This document shows positions 33,803 through 42,722 of a DNA stretch of 52,154 bases, one piece after another. The notes under the pieces were generated by a model, which made no database searches, was not told the DNA's origin, and saw only the letters and a program-made list of their open reading frames with translations. The first letter of the stretch is position 1; every line of letters begins with the position of its first letter. The translations under genes and the position numbers were made by a program. This DNA is from JAUSPI01 sp964650385 (GTDB lineage Bacteria; Desulfobacterota; Syntrophia; Syntrophales; JADFWA01): positions 1 through 52,154 of the forward strand of contig CAZYTP010000010.1 in NCBI GenBank assembly GCA_964650385.1, written 5' to 3'.

Positions 33803-33940
33803 GACCGGGAGCGCACCCGCAAAGCCCCGCCTTGCAGGCGGGGTAAGGAGCGCAATATAAAAGGAATATATTATTCGCTTTGCTCATGAAACTGCGTTTT
33901 CCTTACCGGGAAGCCCCGCCCTGTGGGCTGGGAGCTTCAC
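33803..33940. repeat. Dispersed repeat, copy 2 (long form)
   Basis: The same blocks as at 4141-4228: GACCGGGAGC, GGAGCGCAATATAAAA, CCTTACCGGGAAGC, the hairpin CCCGCCCTGTGGGC and GGGAGCTTCAC. Here there is in addition a hairpin CCCCGCCTTGCAGGCGGGG and a 30-base insert. It lies in the 120-base gap between the convergent barrel and membrane genes and runs into the 3' end of the latter, where it encodes the last ten or so residues. Confidence 0.7.
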
Positions 33941-34481
33941 TCTCATTTTTCACCTTCTTCTTTACATAATCAGGATACCAGGCGGTGAACTTAATGGCTC
34001 CGACAAAGGTAAGTATGTAGATCACCCGGTCGATCACGGAAAAATGATTCAGGACAATCATATAGGAAGTAACTGTCGTGATAGCAAACGCGACACACCA
34101 GACCCAGCTGATGGTAAGATTCGTGGAATAAAACATGGAAGTATACCAGAATTTGGGGTCCACCTGCTCGCGTGCGTATCGCAGAGTAAATGGTTTTTTG
34201 ATCAAGATCGATGTCAAGGCGATCAGGAACAGGGCTGCGGAGCTTAAAGGTGACGCATGATTATCTATCCATGCAGCTTCAGACGTATAGGCAACGAGTG
34301 TGAGAAATACGAAAAACAATAAAGTGCCCACATCAAGGATCTTGATATTACGTTTTTGAATATCCCGAATACACAGGAAAACGACAGCGACGACAGAAGC
34401 CGCGGCAGCAATCTGATAATTTCCTCGACCACTGAGCACCCAGAAAACAATCCACGGCAAAAAACTTAAGAAGATACCCAT
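33903..34481 (-). CDS. Small integral membrane protein of unknown function
   Basis: A 192-residue protein with five to six hydrophobic segments (about 3-18, 22-38, 45-62, 78-92, 122-142, 147-162). Not recognised as a known transporter or enzyme. The last residues, SEAPSPQGGASR, are encoded by the dispersed repeat at 33803-33940, so the original C-terminus was replaced when that element inserted. The ATG is preceded by GGGGTAGGG. It is followed on the same strand by nothing, and convergent with the barrel gene. Confidence 0.75.
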   Translation of the reverse strand: MGIFLSFLPWIVFWVLSGRGNYQIAAAASVVAVVFLCIRDIQKRNIKILDVGTLLFFVFLTLVAYTSEAAWIDNHASPLSSAALFLIALTSILIKKPFTLRYAREQVDPKFWYTSMFYSTNLTISWVWCVAFAITTVTSYMIVLNHFSVIDRVIYILTFVGAIKFTAWYPDYVKKKVKNESEAPSPQGGASR

Positions 34482-34559
34482 TACCCTACCCCTTGCTCAA
34501 TTATTTGTTAATATTTTTTAACTATGGAAGTATAGAAACCTTTAAATTTTATGTCAAAC

Positions 34560-36506
34560 TTATTCCACAATCCTTCCGATTTCCTCTTCAATATCTGTCC
34601 ACTCATTATAGAGGGCATCCAGGCGGGAGGTAATTTTATCATGCTCGATATTGAGTGATTGGATTTTATTTTCACTTTCATAGGTCTTGCTGTCGGTAAA
34701 AGCCGCTTCGATCTGGCCCTTTTTCTCTTCCATTAATGCAATTTCCTCTTCGATTTTGTTCAAGACATCCTTTAAGGGTTTCAGTTTCCGGGATCTCTCC
34801 TGTCTTTCTTCCGCCTCTCTTCTTTTCTGTTCTTTTCCGGAGTGAAGCGCTGATTTGTTCTTTTCCATCTCTTCTGTAAAGTCTTCGTCTGCACGGTGTT
34901 TTTGCAGGTACTCATCAACAGTGCCATGGTATAAATCAAGCTCACCATTTTCAAGAACAACGATTTTATTGATCAAAGGTGAAAGGAAGTCCCTGTCGTG
35001 GGATACGATAATGTACGTTCCTGTAAAATTTTCAAGGCTCCGCTGTAAAACGGCCTTGGACTGAATGTCGAGGTGATTCGTAGGCTCGTCAAAGACAAGG
35101 AGATTAGCAGGCGTTATAAGCATCCTGGCAAGGGCAAGGCGGCTCTTTTCGCCTCCCGAAAGAACGGATACGGGCTTGGAGATATCATCGCCGGCAAAGA
35201 GAAAACAGCCGAGCAAGGTCCTCAGCTCTCTCCCCGACATAGGGGTAGGAATCTCAGCAACCATATCGAGAACCGTTTTATCCGGATTCAGTTCTTCAGC
35301 CATATTCTGTGCATAATAAGATATCAAAACATTGTGGCCGGGCTTCCTTGTGCCATCCTGGAAAGGCTCTGAACCGGCTATGATCCTCGCAAGCGTGGAC
35401 TTCCCCGAACCGTTCACGCCTAAAAAGGCAATTCTGTCACCCCGTTCAATCGTAAGGTCAAGTCCTTCGAGTACCGGATTGTTCCCGTATGATTTTATGA
35501 TTTTGTTGAGCGCCATAACGACCCTTCCGGGGCGCGGCGGCGGCGGAAAATCGAAGGATATCGTCTTCTCATTCTTCTCAAGCTCGATCAGATCCATCTT
35601 TTCTAGCATTTTTATGCGGCTCTGGACCTGTTTCGCTTTTGTGTTTTTGTATCGAAAACGCTCTATGAACCGGCTGGTCTTTTGAATCAGCCGGTTCTGG
35701 TTTTCGTAGGTGGACTGCAAGAGGGCGAGCCGTTGCGTTTTTTGCTCCATGTAAGAGGAAAAATTGCCCGTATATTCGGTAACCTTCCCCATGGAAATCT
35801 CAACAACCCGCACTGCGAGATTATCGAGAAAACGGCTGTCGTGAGAAACAAGGATAATCGAACCCCCGTACGACATCAGGTAGTTTTCAAGCCATTCCAG
35901 CGATTCAATATCAAGGTGGTTGGTCGGCTCATCAAGGAGAAGAATAGTCGGCTCCCGAAGGAGGAGTTTGGCAAGTTCAATTCTCATTTGCCAGCCGCCA
36001 CTGAACTCTTCCGTCATACGATGAAGATCGCTTTCTTTAAAACCAAGGCCGGAGAGGATCTGCTTAATCTTTGTTTCGGTATTATACCCTTCCCGATGCT
36101 CCAGAATGTGCTGAACCGTACCAAGCTCTTCGACCAGTTCCTCCATCCGGAGAGACTTCGGGTTGTCCTGGCTTGTATAGATTGAGATTTCACGGCTGAT
36201 TTCTTCTATTCTGTCATGCAGAGAAATGAGCTCACCAAAAACCGTTTCCACCTCTTTATAGAGCGTTTTGCCTTTGTGAAACACGCCATCCTGTGGAAGA
36301 TACCCTGCCGTACTTAAGCGAGACCTGACAACACTGCCTGAATCGGGTTCAACCTCGTCGCCCACGATGATCTTCATCAGTGTGGTCTTGCCGGTACCGT
36401 TCGCTCCCACGAGGGCGATGCATTCTCCTTTGCCGATATGGAGGGAGATGTCTTTGAAAAGGTGTTTTACACCGTACTGTTTTGATATATTTTGAACTGA
36501 AGTCAA
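34560..36506 (-). CDS. ABC-F family ATPase (Uup/YheS type)
   Basis: A 648-residue soluble protein with two ABC domains and no membrane segment. Walker A motifs are GANGTGKTT (near 34) and GVNGSGKST (near 366). Signature motifs are FSGGWQMR and LSGGEKSRLALARM, with Walker B LLLDEPTNHLD and LVFDEPTNHLD. The interdomain linker (about 235-310) is helical and charged, and a coiled coil (about 545-640) ends the protein, as in Uup/YheS. ABC-F proteins act on the ribosome during translation. The start is TTG at 36506 with no ribosome binding site; a long repeat (36511-36729) lies only four bases upstream and probably replaced the native leader. Confidence 0.9.
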   Translation of the reverse strand: MTSVQNISKQYGVKHLFKDISLHIGKGECIALVGANGTGKTTLMKIIVGDEVEPDSGSVVRSRLSTAGYLPQDGVFHKGKTLYKEVETVFGELISLHDRIEEISREISIYTSQDNPKSLRMEELVEELGTVQHILEHREGYNTETKIKQILSGLGFKESDLHRMTEEFSGGWQMRIELAKLLLREPTILLLDEPTNHLDIESLEWLENYLMSYGGSIILVSHDSRFLDNLAVRVVEISMGKVTEYTGNFSSYMEQKTQRLALLQSTYENQNRLIQKTSRFIERFRYKNTKAKQVQSRIKMLEKMDLIELEKNEKTISFDFPPPPRPGRVVMALNKIIKSYGNNPVLEGLDLTIERGDRIAFLGVNGSGKSTLARIIAGSEPFQDGTRKPGHNVLISYYAQNMAEELNPDKTVLDMVAEIPTPMSGRELRTLLGCFLFAGDDISKPVSVLSGGEKSRLALARMLITPANLLVFDEPTNHLDIQSKAVLQRSLENFTGTYIIVSHDRDFLSPLINKIVVLENGELDLYHGTVDEYLQKHRADEDFTEEMEKNKSALHSGKEQKRREAEERQERSRKLKPLKDVLNKIEEEIALMEEKKGQIEAAFTDSKTYESENKIQSLNIEHDKITSRLDALYNEWTDIEEEIGRIVE

Positions 36507-36510
36507 TCTA

Positions 36511-36729
36511 CCGCAACCCCAAAAGTGGCTAAATTTTGAAGTGCCTAAAGTGAGCTAAATTTAATTTACACGCCTTCGGCGCGGTCTAATTCGAAACAGG
36601 TTGCGCTGAAAGTGCATTTTTTAACTTTAGGCACTTTAGTTCACTTTACACTTTTAACTAAATCTTGCTGTTTGAACTGGTACCAACATCTACGCAAAAA
36701 AACGCAGTTGTTGAGAATAAAGACTCTAA
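36511..36729 (-). repeat. Long intergenic repeat, copy A (inverted relative to 47786-47997)
   Basis: About 219 bases, nearly identical to the reverse complement of 47786-47997. It starts TTAGAGTCTTTATTCT on the minus strand and ends GGGGTTGCGG. Inside are a GCGTTTTTTTGCG-like hairpin, a KpnI-like GGTACC, CTTTAGGCAC/GTGCCTAAAG blocks in both orientations, and GCCGAAGGCG. Differences between copies are a 10-base and a 16-base indel and scattered substitutions. It has no coding frame. It occupies most of the gap 36507-37015; 36730-37015 shows nothing further. Confidence 0.85.
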
Positions 36730-37015
36730 ATAACCCCGCAGTGAGTTGCAGGAGATCTCCGAAACGCAATACGTAATCCTATTATATCCGCTCCGCATTT
36801 TCAACCCCTCAAAAAGAAAAAGGATATGGATGAGAAAGACTTGATCTTTCTCATTTACTTATTTGAGTTTTTATGTTCGCTCTGCTATACATGAATCCCT
36901 GAATCGTTACCCAGATCGGTCGGTTGGAACGTGATCCGTCATCTATCGGCAGTAATGTTCAATGCCCGAAGACGCTTGGCATAAAAAACCGCCACGCTAC
37001 GAGGAGTAATAACAC

Positions 37016-38401
37016 ATGAAAAGCATTCCAATTTACCCCCTACTTCGCAGGCTTGCATTCATTTTCCTTTTGTTTTTCGTTATATTAGGGTGTGCCCCTA
37101 AGGAAAAACTTTACTATACGGCTCCGACCCTTCTGCCGGGAACAGAGCGTCATATGAAAACCGCCGGCTTCTGGATAAGCTCCCACCCCTTTCCCGATAA
37201 AATAATTCTCAATCACGATGAAATAAGAAGATTAAATTCGTTCATTGAGAATGAACTGGAGCTGACAAAAGATATAACGAAACTCCCTTCTCCATATTTC
37301 CGTGACGATCTTATCTCTTTACTGGACAAAGACCTGGATGGTTATAATCAAAGAAACTTTTACTTAAAAGACTCTACCAGGGCAGGTTCCCGTTTTTATC
37401 AGAAGATGAAAGAAAACATGAATTACGGGGCAATTCCCCCTGAAATAACCGTGCGGTACGGTCTTATCTCTCACTTTGCCGATCAGCGTGTTCTACCAAC
37501 GAAGGAAACATTATATGCCAAACCCGATGATATCGACTTTGATGAACTTCAGAACAGCGCCCTGGACGTTGGAACACCTGTAGCCGTTTTGCACAAAAGC
37601 CTGGATGGCAGATGGTACTACGTCATAGATGAACTTTACCGCGGCTGGGTAGAAGTAGGAAAAGTTGCCATTTGCAGTTTAGAAGAGCTGAAAAGGTTTA
37701 TCAACTCTTCACGCTTTGTGGTGGTAACAAAATCAAAAGGAGACCTCTTTCGAAATACGACGCTTACAAATCATTTCGACTATGTAAGGATGGGTGTCAC
37801 GTTACCTCTTTCCCGTAAAACAGATGACGGCATCATTCAGATCGTCCTGCCGGTTCGTGAAAAAGACGGAACCGTCTCCTTTGAAGCAGGTTATATAAAA
37901 GAAGATCAAATCCACGAAGAATACCTGCCATACACACCTCGTACCATCATTGAACAGGCCTTTAAGATGCTCAACGAACCCTACGGCTGGGGAGGAATGT
38001 ACGGCGAGCAGGATTGTTCCAGGTTTATACAGGAAATCTTTGCAACCGTCGGGATATCGTTTCCGAGAAATTCTTCCAAACAGTCTCAGGTGGGAGTTCT
38101 CATTGGCAAATACTCTAAAAAGTCGCCGGAGGAGAAAAAACTGAAAACAATAATCGGCGAGGCAACCGGTGGAATAACTATCTTATACTTAAAAGGGCAT
38201 ATCATGTTATTTCTTGGAGTAGTGGACGGTCAACCATACGCAATCCATGAAACATGGGGGTACAGACAAAAAGTGAGGTGGGGGAGCAATATAATCCGTG
38301 TCATCAATCGCGTGGCCGTAACAGACCTCTTTTTGGGTAAGGACTCTAAAAAAGGTTCCTACCTCAAAAGGGTGGTTAGCATTCGTATGATTTCACTGTA
38401 A
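37016..38401 (+). CDS. NlpC/P60-family lipoprotein with SH3 domains
   Basis: A 461-residue lipoprotein, probably a cell-wall peptidase. The signal ends in the lipobox VILGC (Cys26). A helical region (about 40-130) is followed by two SH3b-like domains (about 140-215 and 225-290), and the NlpC/P60 catalytic domain occupies about 305-450. Catalytic Cys is C334 in EQDCSRFIQE and His is H395 in LKGHIMLFLG, followed by HETWGY. It matches the SH3b1-SH3b2-NlpC type that cuts peptidoglycan stem peptides. AGGAG lies 11 bases before the ATG. It appears monocistronic. Confidence 0.88.
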   Translation: MKSIPIYPLLRRLAFIFLLFFVILGCAPKEKLYYTAPTLLPGTERHMKTAGFWISSHPFPDKIILNHDEIRRLNSFIENELELTKDITKLPSPYFRDDLISLLDKDLDGYNQRNFYLKDSTRAGSRFYQKMKENMNYGAIPPEITVRYGLISHFADQRVLPTKETLYAKPDDIDFDELQNSALDVGTPVAVLHKSLDGRWYYVIDELYRGWVEVGKVAICSLEELKRFINSSRFVVVTKSKGDLFRNTTLTNHFDYVRMGVTLPLSRKTDDGIIQIVLPVREKDGTVSFEAGYIKEDQIHEEYLPYTPRTIIEQAFKMLNEPYGWGGMYGEQDCSRFIQEIFATVGISFPRNSSKQSQVGVLIGKYSKKSPEEKKLKTIIGEATGGITILYLKGHIMLFLGVVDGQPYAIHETWGYRQKVRWGSNIIRVINRVAVTDLFLGKDSKKGSYLKRVVSIRMISL

Positions 38402-38530
38402 TGCAATTAATTATAATGGAATTGAAGAATTACACCGGACTCAAACTTAAATTTTATTATTGACTAAATTACTTTCATCTGGAAACATGTTGTAGGTGGA
38501 GACAAAAACGTACGTTAACGGGAGACTTAA

Positions 38531-40060
38531 TTGATTGTAAAGGTAATTAGTACAGCTATCGTTGGAATAGATTCCTATTCTGTCGATGTAGAGGTGGATA
38601 TATCTTCGGGACTTCCTCAATTCTCGACAGTGGGACTACCCGATATCTCCGTCAAAGAAAGTAAAGACAGGATAAAGGCTGCCATAAAAAACTCCGGTTA
38701 CAAATTTCCAGAGGACAGGGTTACGGTCAATCTTGCCCCTGCTGATATTAAAAAAGAGGGGACTAGCTTCGATCTGCCAATAGCCGTGGGCATCCTCTCA
38801 GCAGAAGGGATGATCGAAAAAGATACCCTACAGAACTATGTAATCATAGGGGAACTTTCACTGGATGGGCGTATCAAGGGTATTCATGGAGCTCTTTCCG
38901 CTGCATTTCAGACAAAGGAGATGGGGATAAAAGGCATTATTCTGCCAAGAGAAAACGCAGCAGAGGCGGCTATGGTAGAGACAATCGATGTCATCGCCGT
39001 TGACCATTTGCCCGACGTTGTCGAATTTTTCAATAACAGGAAAGAGATTGAACCTACAAGGGTTGACGTATCCGAAGTATTCAAGAGGAGCCTCAATTAT
39101 CCCTTTGACTTTAGTGAAATACGCGGACAGGATCAGGCAAAGAGAGCCCTGGAGGTTGCTGCCGCAGGCGGACATAATATCATCATGATAGGACCTCCCG
39201 GTTCCGGAAAGACCATGCTGGCACAACGGCTCCCCTCCATACTTCCAGATCTTTCCTTTGAGGAAGCGCTTGAAACAACAAAAATTTTTTCTGTCGCGGG
39301 GCTTCTGTCCAAAGAAGAAGCGATACTTGTAACAAGACCCTTTCTTTCACCTCATCACACCATCTCGGATGCAGGACTCGTAGGCGGCGGTCATATTCCC
39401 AAACCCGGCCAAATCAGCCTTGCCAATCATGGAGTACTCTTCCTCGATGAACTCCCGGAATTCAAAAAGAACGTTCTGGAAGTTCTAAGACAGCCTCTGG
39501 AGGATGGACATGTTACCATAACAAGATCGTCTCTGACGGCAACATACCCGGCGAGGTTTATGCTGGTAGCGGCGATGAATCCGTGCCCGTGCGGCTACTA
39601 TACCGATCCCCGCAAAGAGTGCAGGTGCACCCCCCGGCAGATACGCCAATATCAGGCCAGGATCTCCGGACCCCTCCTTGACAGAATTGATATACACATA
39701 GATGTCCCATCCATAAGATACAGAGATTTGGCCGCCGAGTCCGGCGGAGAGGCATCCACGTCAATCCGTGAACGGGTTAACAGGGCAAAAGACCTGCAGA
39801 AAAAGAGATTTAATAATCAAAATGCCATGTGTAATGCCCGGATGTCCAACAGGCAAATCAAGGAATTTTGCCAGATTGACGAGGATTCAGAACGTTTGAT
39901 TGAAATGGCGGTGGACAAACTGGGACTCAGCGCCAGGGCTTACACGAGGATTCTGAAAGTCGCACGAACCATAGCAGACCTCGAAAAAGAAAAAAATATC
40001 CATTCTTACCACATCTCAGAAGCCATCCAGTACAGAAGCCTTGACAGGAGAATGATTTAG
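38531..40060 (+). CDS. YifB/ComM-family Mg-chelatase-like AAA+ ATPase
   Basis: A 509-residue protein with an N-terminal Lon-like S5-fold domain (about 1-170), an AAA+ domain with Walker A GPPGSGKTMLAQRLPSILP (near 220) and Walker B FLDELPEF, and the C-terminal Mg-chelatase domain with a Cys cluster (NPCPCGYYTDPRKECRC). ComM helps branch migration during natural transformation in some bacteria. The start is TTG at 38531, with GGGAG nine bases upstream. No competence genes are near. Confidence 0.92.
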   Translation: MIVKVISTAIVGIDSYSVDVEVDISSGLPQFSTVGLPDISVKESKDRIKAAIKNSGYKFPEDRVTVNLAPADIKKEGTSFDLPIAVGILSAEGMIEKDTLQNYVIIGELSLDGRIKGIHGALSAAFQTKEMGIKGIILPRENAAEAAMVETIDVIAVDHLPDVVEFFNNRKEIEPTRVDVSEVFKRSLNYPFDFSEIRGQDQAKRALEVAAAGGHNIIMIGPPGSGKTMLAQRLPSILPDLSFEEALETTKIFSVAGLLSKEEAILVTRPFLSPHHTISDAGLVGGGHIPKPGQISLANHGVLFLDELPEFKKNVLEVLRQPLEDGHVTITRSSLTATYPARFMLVAAMNPCPCGYYTDPRKECRCTPRQIRQYQARISGPLLDRIDIHIDVPSIRYRDLAAESGGEASTSIRERVNRAKDLQKKRFNNQNAMCNARMSNRQIKEFCQIDEDSERLIEMAVDKLGLSARAYTRILKVARTIADLEKEKNIHSYHISEAIQYRSLDRRMI

Positions 40061-40095
40061 CGTAGATAATCCGATTTTCAATCCTCAATCTGTAA

Positions 40096-40126
40096 TTGAA
40101 GGTTCCCCGCAACAAGTTGCGGGGAA
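40096..40126. repeat. Palindromic repeat, rocD-side copy
   Basis: TTCCCCGCAACAAG and TTGCGGGGAA form a near-perfect hairpin. With its flanking TTGAAG it is almost the reverse complement of 45594-45624, so both belong to one dispersed family. It lies 45 bases upstream of the rocD start. Confidence 0.7.
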
Positions 40127-40170
40127 TGCGTTCGCTGTTCAGTTCAAAAATGTATATATGGAGAATAGTG

Positions 40171-41373
40171 ATGGATCGCCAATATTATATAAATCTGGAA
40201 GACGAATTCGGCGCTCACAATTATAACCCTCTCGACGTAGTTTTAAATCGCGGTGAGAGGGTCTGGGTCTGGGATGTGGAAGGCAACAAATATATGGACT
40301 GCCTGTCTGCCTACTCCGCGGTCAATCAAGGACACTGCCACCCGGAGATCATGCGCACGATGATCGAACAGGCCCAAAAGCTGACCCTGACCTCCAGGGC
40401 TTTCCGCAATGAGCAGTTGGGTCTGTTTTATCAGGAAATCTGCAAGTTAACCAATTCGCATAAGGTTTTGCCTATGAACAGCGGGGCGGAAGCGGTAGAA
40501 ACCGTTATCAAGGCCGTTCGCAAGTGGGGATATCGGGTCAAAGGGGTCACGCAGGATCAGGCTGAAATAATCGTCTGTGAGAACAACTTTCATGGCCGTA
40601 CAATTACAATTGTCGGATTCAGCACGAACGAGAAATCCCGTGAAGGCTTCGGTCCCTTCACCCCGGGGTTTAAAATAATCCCTTTTGGTAATGTTAATGC
40701 CCTGGAAGAGGCCATCACACCCAATACTGTGGCATTCATGGTCGAACCCATCCAAGGAGAGGCCGGGGTAATCATCCCGCCGGCAGGATATTTGAAGGAA
40801 GTTAAAACCGTCTGCAAGAAAAATAATGTACTCCTGATCTTAGACGAGATACAGACCGGATTAGGACGTACAGGCAAGATTCTGGCCGAGGAGCACGAAG
40901 GTATCGAAGCCGATCTGACTCTTATCGGCAAGGCCCTTTCCGGTGGCTTCTGTCCCGTCTCTGCGGTCCTGTCCAACGCAGAGGTTCTGGGCGTGTTACA
41001 TCCAGGCGAACACGGCAGCACCTTCGGTGGCAACCCGCTGGCTTGCGCTGTAGCCAGGACGGCTATTAAGGTATTAATTGATGAGAATATGATTGAAAAC
41101 GCCGCCGTCATGGGAAAGTATTTCCTATCCAGACTGTCAGAGATCAAGAGCCCTTACATCAAGGAGGTTCGGGGAAAGGGCCTCATGATCGGGGTTGAGC
41201 TCATCCATGAGGCCGAAGGTGCCCGGCAATATTGCGAGAAGATGATGGTACGGGGAGTACTTTGCAAGGAAACTCACGAAAACATTATCCGTTTCACGCC
41301 ACCGCTTGTGATCACAAAAGATGAGATCGACTGGGCTATGGAGAGGATTGAACCGGTACTAAGTAAAAGTTGA
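40171..41373 (+). CDS. rocD: Ornithine-oxo-acid aminotransferase
   Basis: A class III PLP aminotransferase of 400 residues, moving the delta-amino group of ornithine to 2-oxoglutarate to give glutamate semialdehyde. Hallmarks are GAHNYNPLDVVLNRGERVWVWD near the N-terminus, MNSGAEAVE, NNFHGRTITIVGFST, the EIQTGLGRTG stretch and the PLP lysine in LIGKALSGGFCPVSAVLS. The ATG at 40171 follows GGAG by seven bases; the longer frame to 40096 includes a palindromic repeat and is not used. It heads an operon with the next two genes. Confidence 0.88.
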   Translation: MDRQYYINLEDEFGAHNYNPLDVVLNRGERVWVWDVEGNKYMDCLSAYSAVNQGHCHPEIMRTMIEQAQKLTLTSRAFRNEQLGLFYQEICKLTNSHKVLPMNSGAEAVETVIKAVRKWGYRVKGVTQDQAEIIVCENNFHGRTITIVGFSTNEKSREGFGPFTPGFKIIPFGNVNALEEAITPNTVAFMVEPIQGEAGVIIPPAGYLKEVKTVCKKNNVLLILDEIQTGLGRTGKILAEEHEGIEADLTLIGKALSGGFCPVSAVLSNAEVLGVLHPGEHGSTFGGNPLACAVARTAIKVLIDENMIENAAVMGKYFLSRLSEIKSPYIKEVRGKGLMIGVELIHEAEGARQYCEKMMVRGVLCKETHENIIRFTPPLVITKDEIDWAMERIEPVLSKS

Positions 41374-41394
41374 TGTCCGGGGAAAGGAGTTACC

Positions 41395-42720
41395 ATGGTT
41401 GAAAATGTTATCATTATGGGGGCTGCCGGACGTGACTTTCATAATTTCACCGTATATTTCAAGGACAACCCCCGTTACAAGGTCATCGGGTTCACGGCAA
41501 CTCAGATCCCGGACATCGAGGGACGACTCTATCCGCCGCAATTGTCGGGAGAGCTTTACCCGGAAGGCATAACCATCTATTCTGAAGATCAACTTACCGA
41601 CCTCATCCGCAAATATAAAGTTAATATGGTCGCTTTTTCTTACAGCGACATTCCACATGTCGAAGTCATGCATAAGGCTTCAGTCGTTATGGCGGAAGGC
41701 GCGGATTTCACTCTTATCGGTGCCACATATACGATGCTCAAATCGCAAAAACCGATTGTGGCGGTTTGCGCGGTTAGAACAGGATGCGGAAAATCACAAA
41801 CCACACGTCAGGTGTGCAAAATCATGAAGGGGATGGGAAAAAAGGTTGTCGTCGTTCGCCATCCAATGCCTTACGGAGATCTGACAAAGCAAGTGGTGCA
41901 GCGTTTTTCATCTTATGAAGATTTTGAAAAGCATGAGTGTACTATTGAGGAAAGAGAAGAGTATGAACCTCTGGTGGCTCAAGATATTGTGGTTTATGCC
42001 GGAATCGACTACGGCCAGATTCTTAAAGAGGCAGAAAATGAGGCTGATGTTATCGTCTGGGACGGCGGGAATAACGACACACCTTTCTTTTATCCGGATG
42101 TACACATTGTGGTTTTTGACCCTCACCGGGCGGGACATGAACGGCTGTATTACCCGGGTGAGACAAACATGCTCATGGCGGACATCGCCGTTATCAATAA
42201 AGTGGACAGTGCAGACCCTGTTCATGTGGAACAGGTCCGAAAAAACATAGAAAAACATGCTCCCGGAGCCCAGATCGTGCTCGCGGAGTCGGTTGTCCTT
42301 GTGGATGATCCCGGCCTCATTCGTGGAAAACACGTTTTAGTCGTTGAAGACGGCCCCACGCTCACTCACGGAGGGATGGCTTATGGCGCCGGCACCCTTG
42401 CCGCTAAAATGTACAATGCGGCCGGTATTGTCGACCCGAGGCCCTACGCTGCCGGAACCATCAAAGAAACCTTCGAAAATTACCCTCATGTTGGTGCTTT
42501 GCTACCCGCTATGGGATACAGTAAAAAACAGATTCACGATCTGGAACTTACCATTAATAGTGTCGATTGTGACCTGGTACTCTTTGCAACACCCGTCGAT
42601 CTCCCTAAACTTCTTTCAATCGACAAGCCGACACTTCGAGTACGCTACGAATATAAGGATCACGACGGGCTCATACTGGAGGAAGCCCTTTCAAGCTGTT
42701 TGAAAAAATTGAGGTTTTAA
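41395..42720 (+). CDS. Cyclic 2,3-diphosphoglycerate synthetase-like GTPase
   Basis: A 441-residue protein of the cyclic 2,3-diphosphoglycerate synthetase family. An N-terminal Rossmann-like domain (VIIMGAAGRDFHNF) is followed by a P-loop domain CAVRTGCGKSQTTRQV (near 130) with VWDGGNNDTPFF and VINKVDSADP (G4-like). In archaea the family member makes cyclic 2,3-diphosphoglycerate; bacterial members are widely found next to carbamate kinase but are uncharacterised, as far as I know. AAAGGAG precedes the ATG. It lies between rocD (21 bases) and arcC (2 bases), which points to ornithine, carbamoyl phosphate or citrulline metabolism rather than to diphosphoglycerate. Confidence 0.8.
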   Translation: MVENVIIMGAAGRDFHNFTVYFKDNPRYKVIGFTATQIPDIEGRLYPPQLSGELYPEGITIYSEDQLTDLIRKYKVNMVAFSYSDIPHVEVMHKASVVMAEGADFTLIGATYTMLKSQKPIVAVCAVRTGCGKSQTTRQVCKIMKGMGKKVVVVRHPMPYGDLTKQVVQRFSSYEDFEKHECTIEEREEYEPLVAQDIVVYAGIDYGQILKEAENEADVIVWDGGNNDTPFFYPDVHIVVFDPHRAGHERLYYPGETNMLMADIAVINKVDSADPVHVEQVRKNIEKHAPGAQIVLAESVVLVDDPGLIRGKHVLVVEDGPTLTHGGMAYGAGTLAAKMYNAAGIVDPRPYAAGTIKETFENYPHVGALLPAMGYSKKQIHDLELTINSVDCDLVLFATPVDLPKLLSIDKPTLRVRYEYKDHDGLILEEALSSCLKKLRF

Positions 42721-42722
42721 TT

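Noticed and set aside
35682..36185. 167-codon plus-strand frame inside the ABC-F gene
   Set aside because: It lies wholly opposite a clearly coding gene with Walker and signature motifs; its product has no sensible composition or start signal.
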